Source: Roseomonas genomospecies 6
GTDB taxonomy: Bacteria > Pseudomonadota > Alphaproteobacteria > Azospirillales > Azospirillaceae
Assembly: GCF_008365375.1 (NCBI RefSeq)
Contig: NZ_QOKW01000009.1
Location: 124,001 to 188,000, forward strand
Length of the DNA stretch: 64,000 nucleotides
Reading direction: 5' to 3'
A program made the position numbers and the translations under genes. Positions 30,886 to 39,806 of the stretch are shown piece after piece. The stretch's first letter is position 1, and each line of letters starts with the position of its first letter. The notes under the pieces were generated by a model, which saw nothing but the letters and a program-made list of their open reading frames with translations, did no database searches and was not told the DNA's origin.

Positions 30886-31742
30886 CGGCTCCTCTGTCGC
30901 GGCGCCACCTCCTGTCCTTCGCCGCCGCCGCGCTGGCCGCCGGGGTGCTCCCCCGGCGTGCCGGCGCGCGCCCGTTGGACGATGTGATGGCCGCCGGGCG
31001 GCTGATGGTCGCGGTCTATCGCGACAACCCGCCCTTCTCCTACCGCAAGGGCGGCGCCCTGGTGGGTGTGGACGTGGACCTCGCCCGCGCCATTGCCGAA
31101 CGGCTGGGCGTCGGCGTCGAGTTCATGGAACTGGCCGCCGGGGAGACCGTGTCCGACGACCTGCGCAACGCCGTCTGGCGTGGTCCGGTCGTCGGGGGCG
31201 GTGTGGCCGATGTGATGATGCATGTGCCCTATCAGAAGGAGTTCGGCCTGCGCAACCCGGAGGCCGTGCTGTTCGGCCCCTACCAGCGGGAGGGCTTCGC
31301 GCTGGCCCGCAACCCGATGCGCATGACCCAGCCGATGCTGGCCTCCTTGCCGGACGAGCCGATCGGGGTGGAGATCGACAGCATTCCCGATTTCTACCTG
31401 CTGGGGGCCTTCGGCGGACGCCTGCGCGAGCGGATCGTCCACTACATGACCATCCCCGAGGCCGTCGATGCGCTGGTCAAGGGCGACGTCGCCGCCGTCG
31501 TCGCCACGCAGAGCCAGGTCGAAGCCGCTCTGGGCGAGCGCGCCGCGGACTTCCCCATCACCCCCGTCACCTTCCCCGGCATGATGACGTCGAGTTGGGA
31601 CATCGGCATGGCGGTGAAGGAGAACTCCCGCGACCTCGCTTATGCGGTGGGCGACGCGGTGACGGCGATGCTGGAGGACGGGACGATGCAGGCGCTCTTC
31701 CGCAAGCATGGGGTGACGCACAACGCGATCCCGGTGGAGTAG
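30882..31742 (+). CDS. MoxJ-like quinoprotein dehydrogenase-associated binding protein
   Basis: This 286-residue protein has a Tat-like signal (SRRHLLSFAAAALAAG). An extracellular solute-binding family 3 fold follows (MVAVYRDNPPFSYRKGGALVGVDVDLARAIAERLG). MoxJ-type proteins assist maturation or assembly of PQQ dehydrogenases rather than transport, and no permease is adjacent. It is translationally coupled to pedF and ends before a palindromic element. Confidence 0.9.
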   Translation: MTAPLSRRHLLSFAAAALAAGVLPRRAGARPLDDVMAAGRLMVAVYRDNPPFSYRKGGALVGVDVDLARAIAERLGVGVEFMELAAGETVSDDLRNAVWRGPVVGGGVADVMMHVPYQKEFGLRNPEAVLFGPYQREGFALARNPMRMTQPMLASLPDEPIGVEIDSIPDFYLLGAFGGRLRERIVHYMTIPEAVDALVKGDVAAVVATQSQVEAALGERAADFPITPVTFPGMMTSSWDIGMAVKENSRDLAYAVGDAVTAMLEDGTMQALFRKHGVTHNAIPVE

Positions 31743-31765
31743 GGCGGCTGCAACCCCCACCCTGA

Positions 31766-31840
31766 CCCTCCCCCGCTGGGCGGGGGAGGGGACTGCCGCC
31801 GCTTCGCACAGACCTCCCTCCCCCGCCCAGCGGGGGAGGG
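31766..31840. repeat. Pair of C-rich palindromes
   Basis: Two hairpins with identical 11-bp arms (CCCTCCCCCGC/GCGGGGGAGGG, at 31766-31790 and 31816-31840) lie 40 bp apart. The second loop is the reverse complement of the first. The pair sits between the MoxJ-like and SoxYZ-like genes and may attenuate the operon or stabilise its mRNA. Confidence 0.7.
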
Positions 31841-31895
31841 CCGGGGAGGGGGCAAGGGTCTGCGCAAAATAAGGAAGAAGAAGGGAGCAACCGCC

Positions 31896-32696
31896 ATGAT
31901 CCGTCACCTCGCCACCGCCGCACTTCTGGCCGCCTTCTCTCTCCCAGCTCTCGCCGGCCCGCCGGACCCCGCCGACCCGCTGGCCTCCGTCATGTGGGAC
32001 GTGCTGCGGCCGGAGCTGTTCGGGACGGCCCCCATCCGGTTCGACGAGCGCGTGACCGTCACCGCCCCCGACAACGCGGAGAACGCCGCCGCGGTGCCGG
32101 TGATGGCCGACGCCACGGCGCTGGGCGCGGTGGAGGAAATGGTGCTGTTCGCCGACCTCAACCCCTTCCCGGTCATCCTGCGCTTCCAGCCGCTGGCGGC
32201 GAAGCCGGTGATCGCCACGCGCTTCAAGGTGCAGCAGGCGACACCGCTGCGCGCCGCTGCGCGCACGCCGGACGGCGTCTGGCACATCGGTGGCAAGCTG
32301 CTGGACGCGGCGGGTGGCGGCTGCACCGCGGCGCCCGCGACCTACGCCACCGCCGACTGGGCCGACCATGTGGGGGAGGTGCAGGGCCGCGCCTGGGCGC
32401 CGACCGGGGAGGACAAGGCGACGCGCGTCCGCTTCCTCGTCCGACACCCCATGGACACCGGTCTGGTCGCCGGCATTCCCGCCTACTTCATCGAGGCGCT
32501 GACCCTGCGCGACGCCGAGGGGCGGGAACTGGCCCGGCTGCACACGGCGGAACCACTGTCCGAGAACCCCGTCTTCACGCTGGAGGTGCAGCCCGGACCG
32601 GGCGCGCGCAGCCTGACGCTGGACGGGCGCGACAACCAGGGCGGCGAGGTGAAGGCGGCCATTCCGCTGCCCTGGGTGCAGGGAGCGCTGCCATGA
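31896..32696 (+). CDS. SoxYZ-like carrier, quinoprotein dehydrogenase-associated
   Basis: This 266-residue exported protein has a signal peptide ending PALA at about residue 20. It is a fused SoxY-like (about 30-140) and SoxZ-like (about 165-266) protein. A Gly-Gly-Gly-Cys segment (DAAGGGCTAAPATY) matches the swinging-arm Cys of SoxY, although here it is internal rather than C-terminal. Such proteins accompany PQQ dehydrogenases and are thought to relay or bind an intermediate. Its stop overlaps the next start (ATGA). Confidence 0.88.
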   Translation: MIRHLATAALLAAFSLPALAGPPDPADPLASVMWDVLRPELFGTAPIRFDERVTVTAPDNAENAAAVPVMADATALGAVEEMVLFADLNPFPVILRFQPLAAKPVIATRFKVQQATPLRAAARTPDGVWHIGGKLLDAAGGGCTAAPATYATADWADHVGEVQGRAWAPTGEDKATRVRFLVRHPMDTGLVAGIPAYFIEALTLRDAEGRELARLHTAEPLSENPVFTLEVQPGPGARSLTLDGRDNQGGEVKAAIPLPWVQGALP

Positions 32697-33625
32697 GAGC
32701 GCTTCTCGCACTCCTGCTGCTGCTCCTGTCCGCCGTGCCGGGCTGGGCCGCCGGTCCGCTCACCTACCGTCTGAAGCCCGTCGCCATCGCGCCGGACACC
32801 TGGGTCTTCGAGGGCACGCGCGAGCATTTCACCCGCGCCAACGGTGGCAACATCCTGAATCCCGGCTTCATCGTGACCGACGACGGGGTGATCGTGATCC
32901 AGACCGGCCCGTCGCGCCGCTTCGGGGAGGAGATGCGCGCGGCCATTGCCACGGTCACCGACAAGCCCATCCGCAAGGTCTTCGTCAGCAACCTTCATCC
33001 CGACTATTGGCTGGGCAACCGCGCCTTCGCCGACGTGCCCATCGCGGCGCTGCCCGGCACCATCGAGGGCATCAAGGCCGAAGGGGCGGGGATGACGGAG
33101 AACATGTACCGTCTCGTCGGCGATTGGATGCGCGGCACGGAACCGCTGGTCCCGACGGAGGCGGTCTACGGCTCCACCGTCGTCTTCGGGTCGCACCGGC
33201 TGCGGCTGATCCCGCTGGAGGGCCACACCGCCGCCGACCTCGCCATCCTGGACGAGACGACGGGCGTGCTGTTCGCGGGCGGAGTCGTCTTTTCCGACCG
33301 GACGCCGACCACGCCGCACGCCGACATCGGGAAATGGCTGGGGGCGCTCGACGCGCTGGAGGCGCTGGACGTCACGGTGCTGGTGCCCAACCACGGGCGA
33401 ATCCGCTCCGACAAGGCGGCCATCGCCCAGACCCGCGATTGGCTGAGCTGGCTGGACCGCACCCTGCGCGAGCGGGCGGAGGCCGGGGCCGACATGGCCG
33501 AGCTGCTCGACGCGCCGATCCCCGAGCGCTTCGCCGGAATGGGCGTGCTGCGCGACGAATACCGGCGCTCCGTCTCGCATCTCTGGCCGGGACTCGAGAA
33601 GGCCGCGCTGCCGCGGGTGAACTGA
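32693..33625 (+). CDS. Quinoprotein relay system metallo-hydrolase (MBL fold)
   Basis: This 310-residue exported protein has a signal peptide ending GWAA. The MBL core has VFVSNLHPDYWLGN, EGHTAADLAI, DETTGVLFAGGVVFSD and VPNHG. The first metal motif reads His-Pro-Asp-Tyr, so the usual last His of HxHxDH is missing; metal content may be unusual. The SoxYZ-like carrier upstream is coupled and is the likely partner, by analogy with SoxH-type relay proteins. It ends 286 bp before exaA. Confidence 0.87.
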   Translation: MRALLALLLLLLSAVPGWAAGPLTYRLKPVAIAPDTWVFEGTREHFTRANGGNILNPGFIVTDDGVIVIQTGPSRRFGEEMRAAIATVTDKPIRKVFVSNLHPDYWLGNRAFADVPIAALPGTIEGIKAEGAGMTENMYRLVGDWMRGTEPLVPTEAVYGSTVVFGSHRLRLIPLEGHTAADLAILDETTGVLFAGGVVFSDRTPTTPHADIGKWLGALDALEALDVTVLVPNHGRIRSDKAAIAQTRDWLSWLDRTLRERAEAGADMAELLDAPIPERFAGMGVLRDEYRRSVSHLWPGLEKAALPRVN

Positions 33626-33678
33626 TGCCTTTCGCAAGGAAACCCCGTCTCCGCACCAGCAGAACGCACCGCCCATCC

Positions 33679-33719
33679 TACTATTTGCCAATGGACCGAA
33701 ACGGGGGTGCCGGTAGACT
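33679..33719 (+). promoter_or_regulatory. Weak candidate activator site and -10 upstream of exaA
   Basis: TACTATTTGCCAAT (33679-33692) shares only TAC and CCAAT with the stronger sites. It is followed after 21 bp by TAGACT (33714-33719), the same spacing as elsewhere. I found no well-placed GG-N10-GC sigma-54 promoter here, but scanned only by eye. Confidence 0.35.
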
Positions 33720-33867
33720 GCTCTACAGTCGAAAGGATACGGGCTTCGCGATGCAGCATCGCCCCGCGCCGATCCCCTGAATTTCCTGAAAAGAAGCCGA
33801 GGCCGGGCGGATGAAGCGGGCGGGCCGCGCTCGTTTCGTCTGCGAACGATACCGGCTGTCCATTCCC

Positions 33868-33893
33868 CTGGCCCAATTCCCTGGCCCAATTCC
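33868..33893 (+). repeat. 13-bp tandem duplication just upstream of exaA
   Basis: CTGGCCCAATTCC is repeated twice directly (33868-33880, 33881-33893), ending 18 bp before the exaA ATG and abutting the CGGGAGG ribosome site. It lies in the leader and may be a recent slippage duplication. Confidence 0.7.
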
Positions 33894-33911
33894 CCGGGAG
33901 GTATCCGCACC

Positions 33912-35663
33912 ATGAAGCGTCTTTTCCGCACCTGCCTTCTTGCCAGCGCCATGGCCGCCGGTCTCGGCCTGAGCGGTCCCACGCTGGCCGCCGAAGGGCC
34001 GAGCAACGACGACCTGCTGAACGACGCCAAGACGACGGGCGACGTCCTGACCTACGGCATGGGGCACCAGGCGCAGCGCTTCAGCCCGCTCGACAAGCTG
34101 ACGCCGGACTCGGTCAAGGGGCTGGTGCCGGTGTGGTCCTTCTCCTTCGGCGGCGAGAAGCAGCGCGGGCAGGAGTCGCAGCCGATCATCCATGACGGCA
34201 CGATCTACGTGACCGGTTCCTATTCGCGCCTCTACGCCGTGGACGTGAAGACCGGGCAGAAGAAGTGGCAGTACGACCACCGCCTGCCCGAAGGCATCAT
34301 GCCCTGCTGCGACGTGGTGAACCGCGGTGCGGCGATCTACAAGGACAAGATCTACTTCGCGACGCTGGACGCCCGTCTGGTCGCGCTGAACAAGGACACC
34401 GGCAAGGTCGTCTGGTCGAAGAAGATCGAGGACTACAAGGCCGGCTATTCGGCGACCTCGGCCCCGCTGATCGTGGACGGCAAGATCATCACCGGCAATT
34501 CCGGCGGCGAGTTCGGCATCATCGGCATGGTCGAGGCGCGCGACGCCGAGACGGGCGAGCTGGTCTGGCAGCGCCCGACCATCGAGGGCAACATGGGCAC
34601 CCTCAATGGCAAGGAATCGACCATGACCGGCGTGATGAACGCAAGCTGGCAGGGCGATCTCTACAAGACCGGCGGCGGTGCCACCTGGCTGGGCGGGACG
34701 TACGACCCGGAGACCAAGACGCTGTTCTTCGGCACCGGCAACCCGGCGCCCTGGAACTCGCACCTGCGTCCGGGCGACAACCTCTACACCTCCTCCACCC
34801 TGGCCATCGACCCGGCCAACGGCGACATCAAGTGGCACTACCAGACCACGCCGCACGACGGCTGGGACTTCGACGGCGTGAACGAGCTGGTGTCCTTCGA
34901 CCTGAAGAAGGACGGGCAGACGATCAAGGCCGGCGCCAAGGCCGACCGCAACGGCTTCTTCTACGTCCTGGACCGCACCAACGGGAAGCTGCTCAGCGCC
35001 TCGCCCTTCGTCACCAAGATCACCTGGGCCAAGGAGATCGACCTGAAGACCGGACGCCCGGTCTACATCGACGACAACCGTCCGGGGAACCCGGCGGGCG
35101 CCGACAAGGGCAAGCCGGTCTTCTCCGCCCCGGCCTTCCTGGGGGCCAAGAACTGGATGCCCATGGCCTACAGCCCGGCGACGGAGCTGTTCTACGTCCC
35201 GGCCAACGAATGGGGCATGGACATCTGGAACGAGCCGATCACCTACAAGAAGGGTGCCGCCTATCTGGGCGCCGGCTTCACCATCAAGCCGCTCTATGAC
35301 GACTACATCGGCGCGCTGCGCGCCGTCGACCCGAAGACCGGCAAGATCGTCTGGGAATACAAGAACCCGGCGCCGCTGTGGGGCGGCGTGCTGACCACCG
35401 CCGGCAACCTCGTCTTCACCGGCACGCCGGAAGGTTATCTGAAGGCGTTCGACGCCAAGTCCGGCAAGGAGGTCTGGAAGTTCAACACCGGCTCCGGCGT
35501 CGTCGGCTCCCCGGTCACCTGGGAACAGGACGGCGAGCAGTATGTGGCCGTGGTTTCCGGCTGGGGTGGTGCTGTGCCGCTGTGGGGCGGCGACGTCGCC
35601 AAGCTGGTGAAGGACATCAACCAGGGTGGTTCCCTCTGGGTCTTCAAGCTGCCGAAGGCCTGA
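33912..35663 (+). CDS. exaA: PQQ-dependent alcohol dehydrogenase, predicted lanthanide type
   Basis: This 583-residue periplasmic quinoprotein has a signal peptide ending TLAA (about 27). The fold is an eight-bladed propeller with repeated W-docking motifs. The vicinal disulfide is present (Cys132-Cys133 in [10 protein letters not shown]), as are metal ligands Glu200 and Asn278 (GTGNPAPWN) and catalytic Asp319 in GWDFDGVNE. Asp321, two residues further, is the extra acid that marks lanthanide-dependent enzymes (XoxF, ExaF/PedH); calcium enzymes have Ala or Ser there. It oxidises primary alcohols and passes electrons to cytochrome c. The ATG follows CGGGAGG. A terminator follows at 35700. Confidence 0.95.
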   Translation: MKRLFRTCLLASAMAAGLGLSGPTLAAEGPSNDDLLNDAKTTGDVLTYGMGHQAQRFSPLDKLTPDSVKGLVPVWSFSFGGEKQRGQESQPIIHDGTIYVTGSYSRLYAVDVKTGQKKWQYDHRLPEGIMPCCDVVNRGAAIYKDKIYFATLDARLVALNKDTGKVVWSKKIEDYKAGYSATSAPLIVDGKIITGNSGGEFGIIGMVEARDAETGELVWQRPTIEGNMGTLNGKESTMTGVMNASWQGDLYKTGGGATWLGGTYDPETKTLFFGTGNPAPWNSHLRPGDNLYTSSTLAIDPANGDIKWHYQTTPHDGWDFDGVNELVSFDLKKDGQTIKAGAKADRNGFFYVLDRTNGKLLSASPFVTKITWAKEIDLKTGRPVYIDDNRPGNPAGADKGKPVFSAPAFLGAKNWMPMAYSPATELFYVPANEWGMDIWNEPITYKKGAAYLGAGFTIKPLYDDYIGALRAVDPKTGKIVWEYKNPAPLWGGVLTTAGNLVFTGTPEGYLKAFDAKSGKEVWKFNTGSGVVGSPVTWEQDGEQYVAVVSGWGGAVPLWGGDVAKLVKDINQGGSLWVFKLPKA

Positions 35664-35699
35664 CGCGACCAGCAGTGCCGCGACCGGTGCGGAGAAGGG

Positions 35700-35729
35700 C
35701 GGCCCGAATGGTTCGGGCCGTCATTTCTT
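35700..35729 (+). terminator. Terminator after exaA
   Basis: A 9-bp stem (CGGCCCGAA at 35700-35708, TTCGGGCCG at 35712-35720) with a 3-nt loop is followed by TCATTTCTT, 37 bp after the exaA stop. Confidence 0.7.
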
Positions 35730-35876
35730 GCGACTCACTTGCAAACGGGTTTGGAACGAAATTGCCGGAGATCGGCTGATTTGGGGAATACCCGTTCCAG
35801 TCCTTGCGCATTCTTGAACGGTCCGGCATGATCGCTACCGGAAACGCCCCGAAACGATGAGCGTGGGAACCACGCC

Positions 35877-36542
35877 ATGAGCCGAATTCTGATCGCGGAC
35901 GACCATCCGCTGGTGCGCGACGCCCTGCGCAGCGCCGTCCTCTATTCCTGCCAGGCGCAGGAGATTCACGAGGCCGGTTGCCTGGACGAAACCATCGCCA
36001 TCCTCGACTCCATGCATAGCGGCAAGGGGGAGCCGGACCTTGTCCTGCTCGACCTCAACATGCCGGGCATGAACGGGCTGTCCGGGCTGCTCGCCCTGCG
36101 CCGCCGCTTCCCGGCCATCCCCGTCGCCGTCGTTTCGGCGCACGAGGACCGCAAGGTGATGCTGGAGGCGGTGCGCTGCGGCGCCGCCGGCTTCATTCCC
36201 AAATCGACGCCGCGGGACGCCATCGCCGGCGCGCTGCGCCAGATCCTGGCCGGGGAGGTCTATCTTCCCGCCTCGGTCGAGGAGGGGGCCGCGGCGGAGG
36301 ACGAGGAAACGGCGGAGATCGCCCGCCGCCTGTCCACCCTGACGGCGCAGCAGCTCCGCGTTCTGGAGATGCTGGGCACCGGCAAGCTGAACAAGGAAAT
36401 CGCGTACGAGCTGAGCATCACGGAGACCACCGTGAAGGCCCACGTCTCTGCGATCCTGCAAAAGCTGAAGGTCTACAGCCGCACCCAGGCCGTGGTCTTC
36501 GCCAACCGCCTGCAATTGGACAAGGCCCGCCTCGGCATCTGA
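35877..36542 (+). CDS. LuxR/NarL-type response regulator, AgmR/ErbR-like
   Basis: This 221-residue regulator has a receiver domain with ILIADDHPLVRDALR, phospho-acceptor Asp59 in LVLLDLNMPGMNG, and Lys in FIPKSTP. The C-terminal HTH is LTAQQLRVLEMLGTGKLNKEIAYELSITETTVKAHVSAILQKL, then YSRTQAV. This C-terminus is close to Pseudomonas AgmR/ErbR (PedR2), which controls PQQ alcohol dehydrogenase and associated cytochromes. It follows exaA by 213 bp with a terminator between, so it has its own promoter. It is the best candidate to bind the shared motif. Confidence 0.9.
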   Translation: MSRILIADDHPLVRDALRSAVLYSCQAQEIHEAGCLDETIAILDSMHSGKGEPDLVLLDLNMPGMNGLSGLLALRRRFPAIPVAVVSAHEDRKVMLEAVRCGAAGFIPKSTPRDAIAGALRQILAGEVYLPASVEEGAAAEDEETAEIARRLSTLTAQQLRVLEMLGTGKLNKEIAYELSITETTVKAHVSAILQKLKVYSRTQAVVFANRLQLDKARLGI

Positions 36543-36550
36543 GCAGGGCC

Positions 36551-36724
36551 ATCGCCTTTCAAATCCCCCTCTCCCGCCCCGGGAGAGGGAAGGGGCCCGC
36601 GCCGCAGGCGTGGGAAGGGTGAGGGGACCGCCAAGGATCGGTGGCTTGATCCTCGTACGACCCTCACCCGGCCCTTCGGGCCACCCTCTCCCGGGGCGGG
36701 AGAGGGATGGAGCGCCAAGGCGAT
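36551..36724. repeat. Nested palindromic element
   Basis: Outer arms ATCGCCTT/AAGGCGAT (36551-36558, 36717-36724) enclose CCCTCTCCC/GGGAGAGGG hairpins at 36567-36589 and 36684-36706. GGGTGAGGG/CCCTCACCC (36617-36625, 36661-36669) and a small GGCCC/GGGCC hairpin also lie inside. It separates the convergent regulator and secreted-protein genes. Confidence 0.7.
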
Positions 36725-36729
36725 TTCGT

Positions 36730-37152
36730 TCAGCGGTTCCGCATCCGGCGAGCGTCCGCGGCGGCGCGCGCCGCCTCCTGCCCCGGATCGCCCCGCCCGA
36801 AGCCGAGCGGCACCGGGCTGTCGAGCCATCCGAAGCCGTCCAGGGCGTGGCCGTCGAAGTCCGTCCAGTCCGCCCAGTCCTTGTCTTTATCGCGCCGCTT
36901 CGCCTCCGCCTTGCGCACGGCCCGACGGGCCTCCAGGCCGGGATCGCGGCGCCCGAGCTGCTCGTCGCGCGTGGGACGTTCGATGATGACGATGGACGTG
37001 CCGGTGAACGGGTCGCTGACGATCGCCAGATCGCGCGACCGGTCGGCGTGATTGGGACCGCGGGAGCCGGAGTCGAGGATCACGATCTCCCCCGCGAGCG
37101 CCGCGCCGGAGAGAAGCGCCAGGCTGGCGCTCAGCAGGTACAGGATGCGCAT
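36730..37152 (-). CDS. Hypothetical exported protein (140 aa)
   Basis: ATG 37152 follows GGCGGAGGTGACC, a strong ribosome site; a GTG two codons earlier is possible. A signal peptide of about 20 residues ends ALAGE. The mature part is polar, with IVILDSGSRGPNHADR early and an Arg/Lys/Asp-rich helix (RRAVRKAEAKRRDKDKDW) later. I do not recognise the family. It is downstream of the ABC importer genes on the same strand (gap 90 bp) and may be part of that unit. Confidence 0.6.
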   Translation of the reverse strand: MRILYLLSASLALLSGAALAGEIVILDSGSRGPNHADRSRDLAIVSDPFTGTSIVIIERPTRDEQLGRRDPGLEARRAVRKAEAKRRDKDKDWADWTDFDGHALDGFGWLDSPVPLGFGRGDPGQEAARAAADARRMRNR

Positions 37153-37242
37153 GGTCACCTCCGCCGGGAAGAGTGCGCCCGATGGGGCGCGGCGGGTGTG
37201 AGCCGCTTCACAGTTTCGGCGAGAAAGTCAGGCCGACAAAAG

Positions 37243-37953
37243 TCAGGCCAGCAGCCGGAAAGCCGGATCGGGCCGGGCCAGCAGATCCGCCCGCACGCAC
37301 TCGACCAAGGCGTCGTCGCGCAGCGCGCGTGGCGTTTCCAGCGGCACCTCCGCCGCCACCCGTGTCGGGCCGGGGGCCATCACCAGGATGCGGTCGGCCA
37401 GTTGGATCGCCTCGCGCAGATTGTGGGTGACGAACAGCACCGTGGCCGGGGACCGCTCCAGCATCCGGGCGAGCAGCGCCCGCATCCGCTGCGCCGTCGG
37501 CTCGTCGAGCGACACGAAGGGCTCGTCCATCAGCAGCAGGCCCGGCTCGACCGCGAAGGCGCGGGCCAGGGCCACCCGCCGCGCCATGCCGCCGGACAGG
37601 CGCGCCGGATACTCGTCGGCCACCGCCTCCAGCCCCATGGCGGCCAGCCAATGCTCGACCGTTCCGTCGCCGCGCCGCGCCTTGGGCAGCACCAGCGCCA
37701 CGTTTTGCCGCACCGTGCGCCAGGGCAGCAGGCGGGGCGTCTGGAACACGCAGCCGAGCACCGGCTCCTGCCCGCCGAACTCCAGGCTCCCGTCGAAATC
37801 GCGGTCCAGCCCGGCGGCGATGTTCAGGGCGGTCGTCTTGCCGCAGCCGGACGGGCCGACCAGCGCCAGGAACTCGCCGGGGGCGGCCGCCAGCGACAAG
37901 CCGTGGATGACCTCCCGCCCGCCGAAGCGCTTGGAGCGGACCTCAAGCCTCAG
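37243..37953 (-). CDS. ABC transporter ATPase (NitT/TauT-like)
   Basis: Import ATPase with Walker A VGPSGCGKTT, Q-loop FQTPRLLPWRTVRQN, signature LSGGMARRVALARA, Walker B LLLMDEPFVSLDEP and H-loop FVTHNLREA. The start is unresolved: homology begins at the CTG near 37953 (LRLEVRSKRFGG), overlapping the permease by 11 bp. The first in-frame TTG and ATG (38013, 38067) would add an unrelated Ser/Pro-rich stretch. It is part of a three-gene importer with 37943-38701 and 38701-39687. Confidence 0.9.
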   Translation of the reverse strand: MRLEVRSKRFGGREVIHGLSLAAAPGEFLALVGPSGCGKTTALNIAAGLDRDFDGSLEFGGQEPVLGCVFQTPRLLPWRTVRQNVALVLPKARRGDGTVEHWLAAMGLEAVADEYPARLSGGMARRVALARAFAVEPGLLLMDEPFVSLDEPTAQRMRALLARMLERSPATVLFVTHNLREAIQLADRILVMAPGPTRVAAEVPLETPRALRDDALVECVRADLLARPDPAFRLLA

Positions 37954-38701
37954 CGCGCACCGGCCTCCAGCGGGAAAGCCGGTGCTCGGCGGGTTGCAGG
38001 ACGCAGAGTTCAAGGAGTTGGACGACGGCCACGAAGGCGACGGTGTACGCAAGAATGCCGGCCACATCGAACATCTGGAAGTAGAGGTGAATCTGGAATC
38101 CCACGCCGTCGCTGCGGCCCAGAAGCTCGACCACCAGCACGATCTTCCAGATCAGCGCAAGGCCGGACCGCGCCGCCGCGGCGAAGTAGGGGGTGAGCTG
38201 GGGCAGCAGCACATGGCGCAGCACGTCCGACCGCGCCATGCGGAAGGTGCGCGCCATCTCGACATACTGCTCGTCGATGGCGCGCGTTCCTTCGCGCAGG
38301 ACGACCACGACGTTGGGGATCTTGTTGACGGCCACGGCGCCGACCGCCGCCGCCTCGGTCAGGCCGAACCAGACATAGGCGAGCACGATCACGACCAGCG
38401 CCGGGATGTTCAGGAACACGGTCAGCCACAGCCCGAACAGCCGGTCCGCCGTGGCCGAGCGGCCCAGCAGGATGCCCAGCGCCGACCCGATGGACATGGC
38501 GAGCACGAAGGCCGCGGCCATGCGCGCCAGCGTGATCCCCAGGTGATGGAACAGCGCGCCGTCCGCCGCCTCGCGGGCCAGGACCGACAGCACGGCGGCG
38601 GGGCCGGGCAAGGCGCGGCTGGCGGCCAGTTCCGCGGCGGCGGCCCACAGCCCGACCAGCAGAGCCAGCGACAGGACCGGGGCCAGCCGCCGCCACCGCA
38701 T
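37943..38701 (-). CDS. ABC transporter permease (NitT/TauT-like)
   Basis: This 252-residue inner-membrane protein has about six hydrophobic helices. The EAA-type loop (EGTRAIDEQYVEMARTFRMARSDVLRHVLLPQLTPYF) contacts the ATPase. ATG 38701 overlaps the stop of the binding-protein gene (TGATG), indicating translational coupling. The family imports small anions or organic molecules; the substrate is unknown here. Confidence 0.9.
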   Translation of the reverse strand: MRWRRLAPVLSLALLVGLWAAAAELAASRALPGPAAVLSVLAREAADGALFHHLGITLARMAAAFVLAMSIGSALGILLGRSATADRLFGLWLTVFLNIPALVVIVLAYVWFGLTEAAAVGAVAVNKIPNVVVVLREGTRAIDEQYVEMARTFRMARSDVLRHVLLPQLTPYFAAAARSGLALIWKIVLVVELLGRSDGVGFQIHLYFQMFDVAGILAYTVAFVAVVQLLELCVLQPAEHRLSRWRPVRAEA

Positions 38702-39687
38702 CAAAAATGGACCCCCGGCCAGAAGGTGCCGTCCGGCAGGGCCATCGCCCCGCCGACCAGTTCCCGTCCGCCGAGCTTCGCCATCAGACCGTAGAGTTTA
38801 GCCGCCGCCTCCCGTTCCTCCTCCGTCCAGCGCTGCGGAATGCCGGCGCGGAACTGGTCGCGCAGCGCCGCCCAGGTGGCCTCGTCCTCCGCCTTCATCA
38901 GCGGGCGCAGCCGGTCCCACTCCGCGTCGGATCGGGCCATGATCGCCTTGGCCTCGCGCGAGGCCGCGACGAAGGCGGCAAGCGCCGCCGGGTTGGCCTT
39001 GGCCCAGCCCTCGCGGAAGACGAAGCCGACCGCCGGCACGTCGGCCGACAGGCCCAACCGACGCATCATCCCGTCCACCCCGATGACCGTCCGCATCCCC
39101 GCCGCCTGAAGGCGCGCGGCGTAGGGCCAGAAATTCAGCACCGCGTCCAGTTCCCCCGTCGCGACCTTCTGGTTCAGCAGGGGCGGGGCGGCGAAGACCG
39201 GCGTCGCGGCGGCGTCGAGGTCGAGCGCGTAACGGTCGCGGGCCAGCGCCTTCAGCAGAAGCCAGCTCTTGTCGATCGGGCTTCCGGCGACGCCGATCCG
39301 CTTGCCCTTCAGGTCGGGAACGGAGGTAATGGGCGAGGCCGCCGGCACCATCAACGCCCCGACCGCCGCGGAATGGGGGATGAAGGTCAGGTCCGCCCCC
39401 GCCGCGCGCTGGCGCGCCACCCACAGCCAGTCGCTGGCGATCATGTCCACCGCCCCGCCCTGAAGGGCGATCTGCGCGGCTTGACCGCTCGCCAGCTCCA
39501 TCAGCTTCAGCTCGAAGCCGGCGGCCTCGTCCAGCCGGTGGTGGCGGATGACGTCCAGCTCCCAACTGACCGTGCCGAACTTCAGCACCCCGATGGTCAC
39601 CGTGGGTCGGTCCGCGGCGCGCGCCACCGTGGCGACGCAGACCAGCGCCAGGGCGAACAGCAGCCGGGCAAGGGGCATCAGGCGCAT
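38701..39687 (-). CDS. ABC transporter substrate-binding protein (NitT/TauT-like)
   Basis: This 328-residue exported protein has a signal peptide ending ARAAD (about 25). The typical lobe signatures are IGVLKFGTVSWELDVIRHHRLDEAAGFELKL and DLKGKRIGVAGSPIDKSWLLLKALA. ATG 39687 follows GGGGCGG. It lies between the LuxR regulator and the CXXCW gene, and similar importers occur beside PQQ alcohol dehydrogenase genes. The ligand is not deducible. Confidence 0.9.
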   Translation of the reverse strand: MRLMPLARLLFALALVCVATVARAADRPTVTIGVLKFGTVSWELDVIRHHRLDEAAGFELKLMELASGQAAQIALQGGAVDMIASDWLWVARQRAAGADLTFIPHSAAVGALMVPAASPITSVPDLKGKRIGVAGSPIDKSWLLLKALARDRYALDLDAAATPVFAAPPLLNQKVATGELDAVLNFWPYAARLQAAGMRTVIGVDGMMRRLGLSADVPAVGFVFREGWAKANPAALAAFVAASREAKAIMARSDAEWDRLRPLMKAEDEATWAALRDQFRAGIPQRWTEEEREAAAKLYGLMAKLGGRELVGGAMALPDGTFWPGVHF

Positions 39688-39806
39688 GGGACCGCCCCTG
39701 CGTCAAAAATTGCATTTGTGTGTAGAGAGGGCCGCGCCATGGTTGCGCGGTGGACAGGGCGGCGGATAGGCCACCGCCCGTGCCACGACAGAAGGAGGCG
39801 TGGAGG

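Noticed and set aside
33626..33911. Sigma-54 (-24/-12) promoter for exaA, as reported for related alcohol dehydrogenases
   Set aside because: I could not find a well-placed GG-N10-GC element in the exaA leader. The AgmR-like site with a TAGACT box fits better, though scanning was by eye.
39701..39720. AATTGCATTTGTG near the ABC binding-protein start as another motif copy
   Set aside because: It needs an indel to align and lies only about 20 bp before the ATG, too close for the promoter layout seen at other sites.
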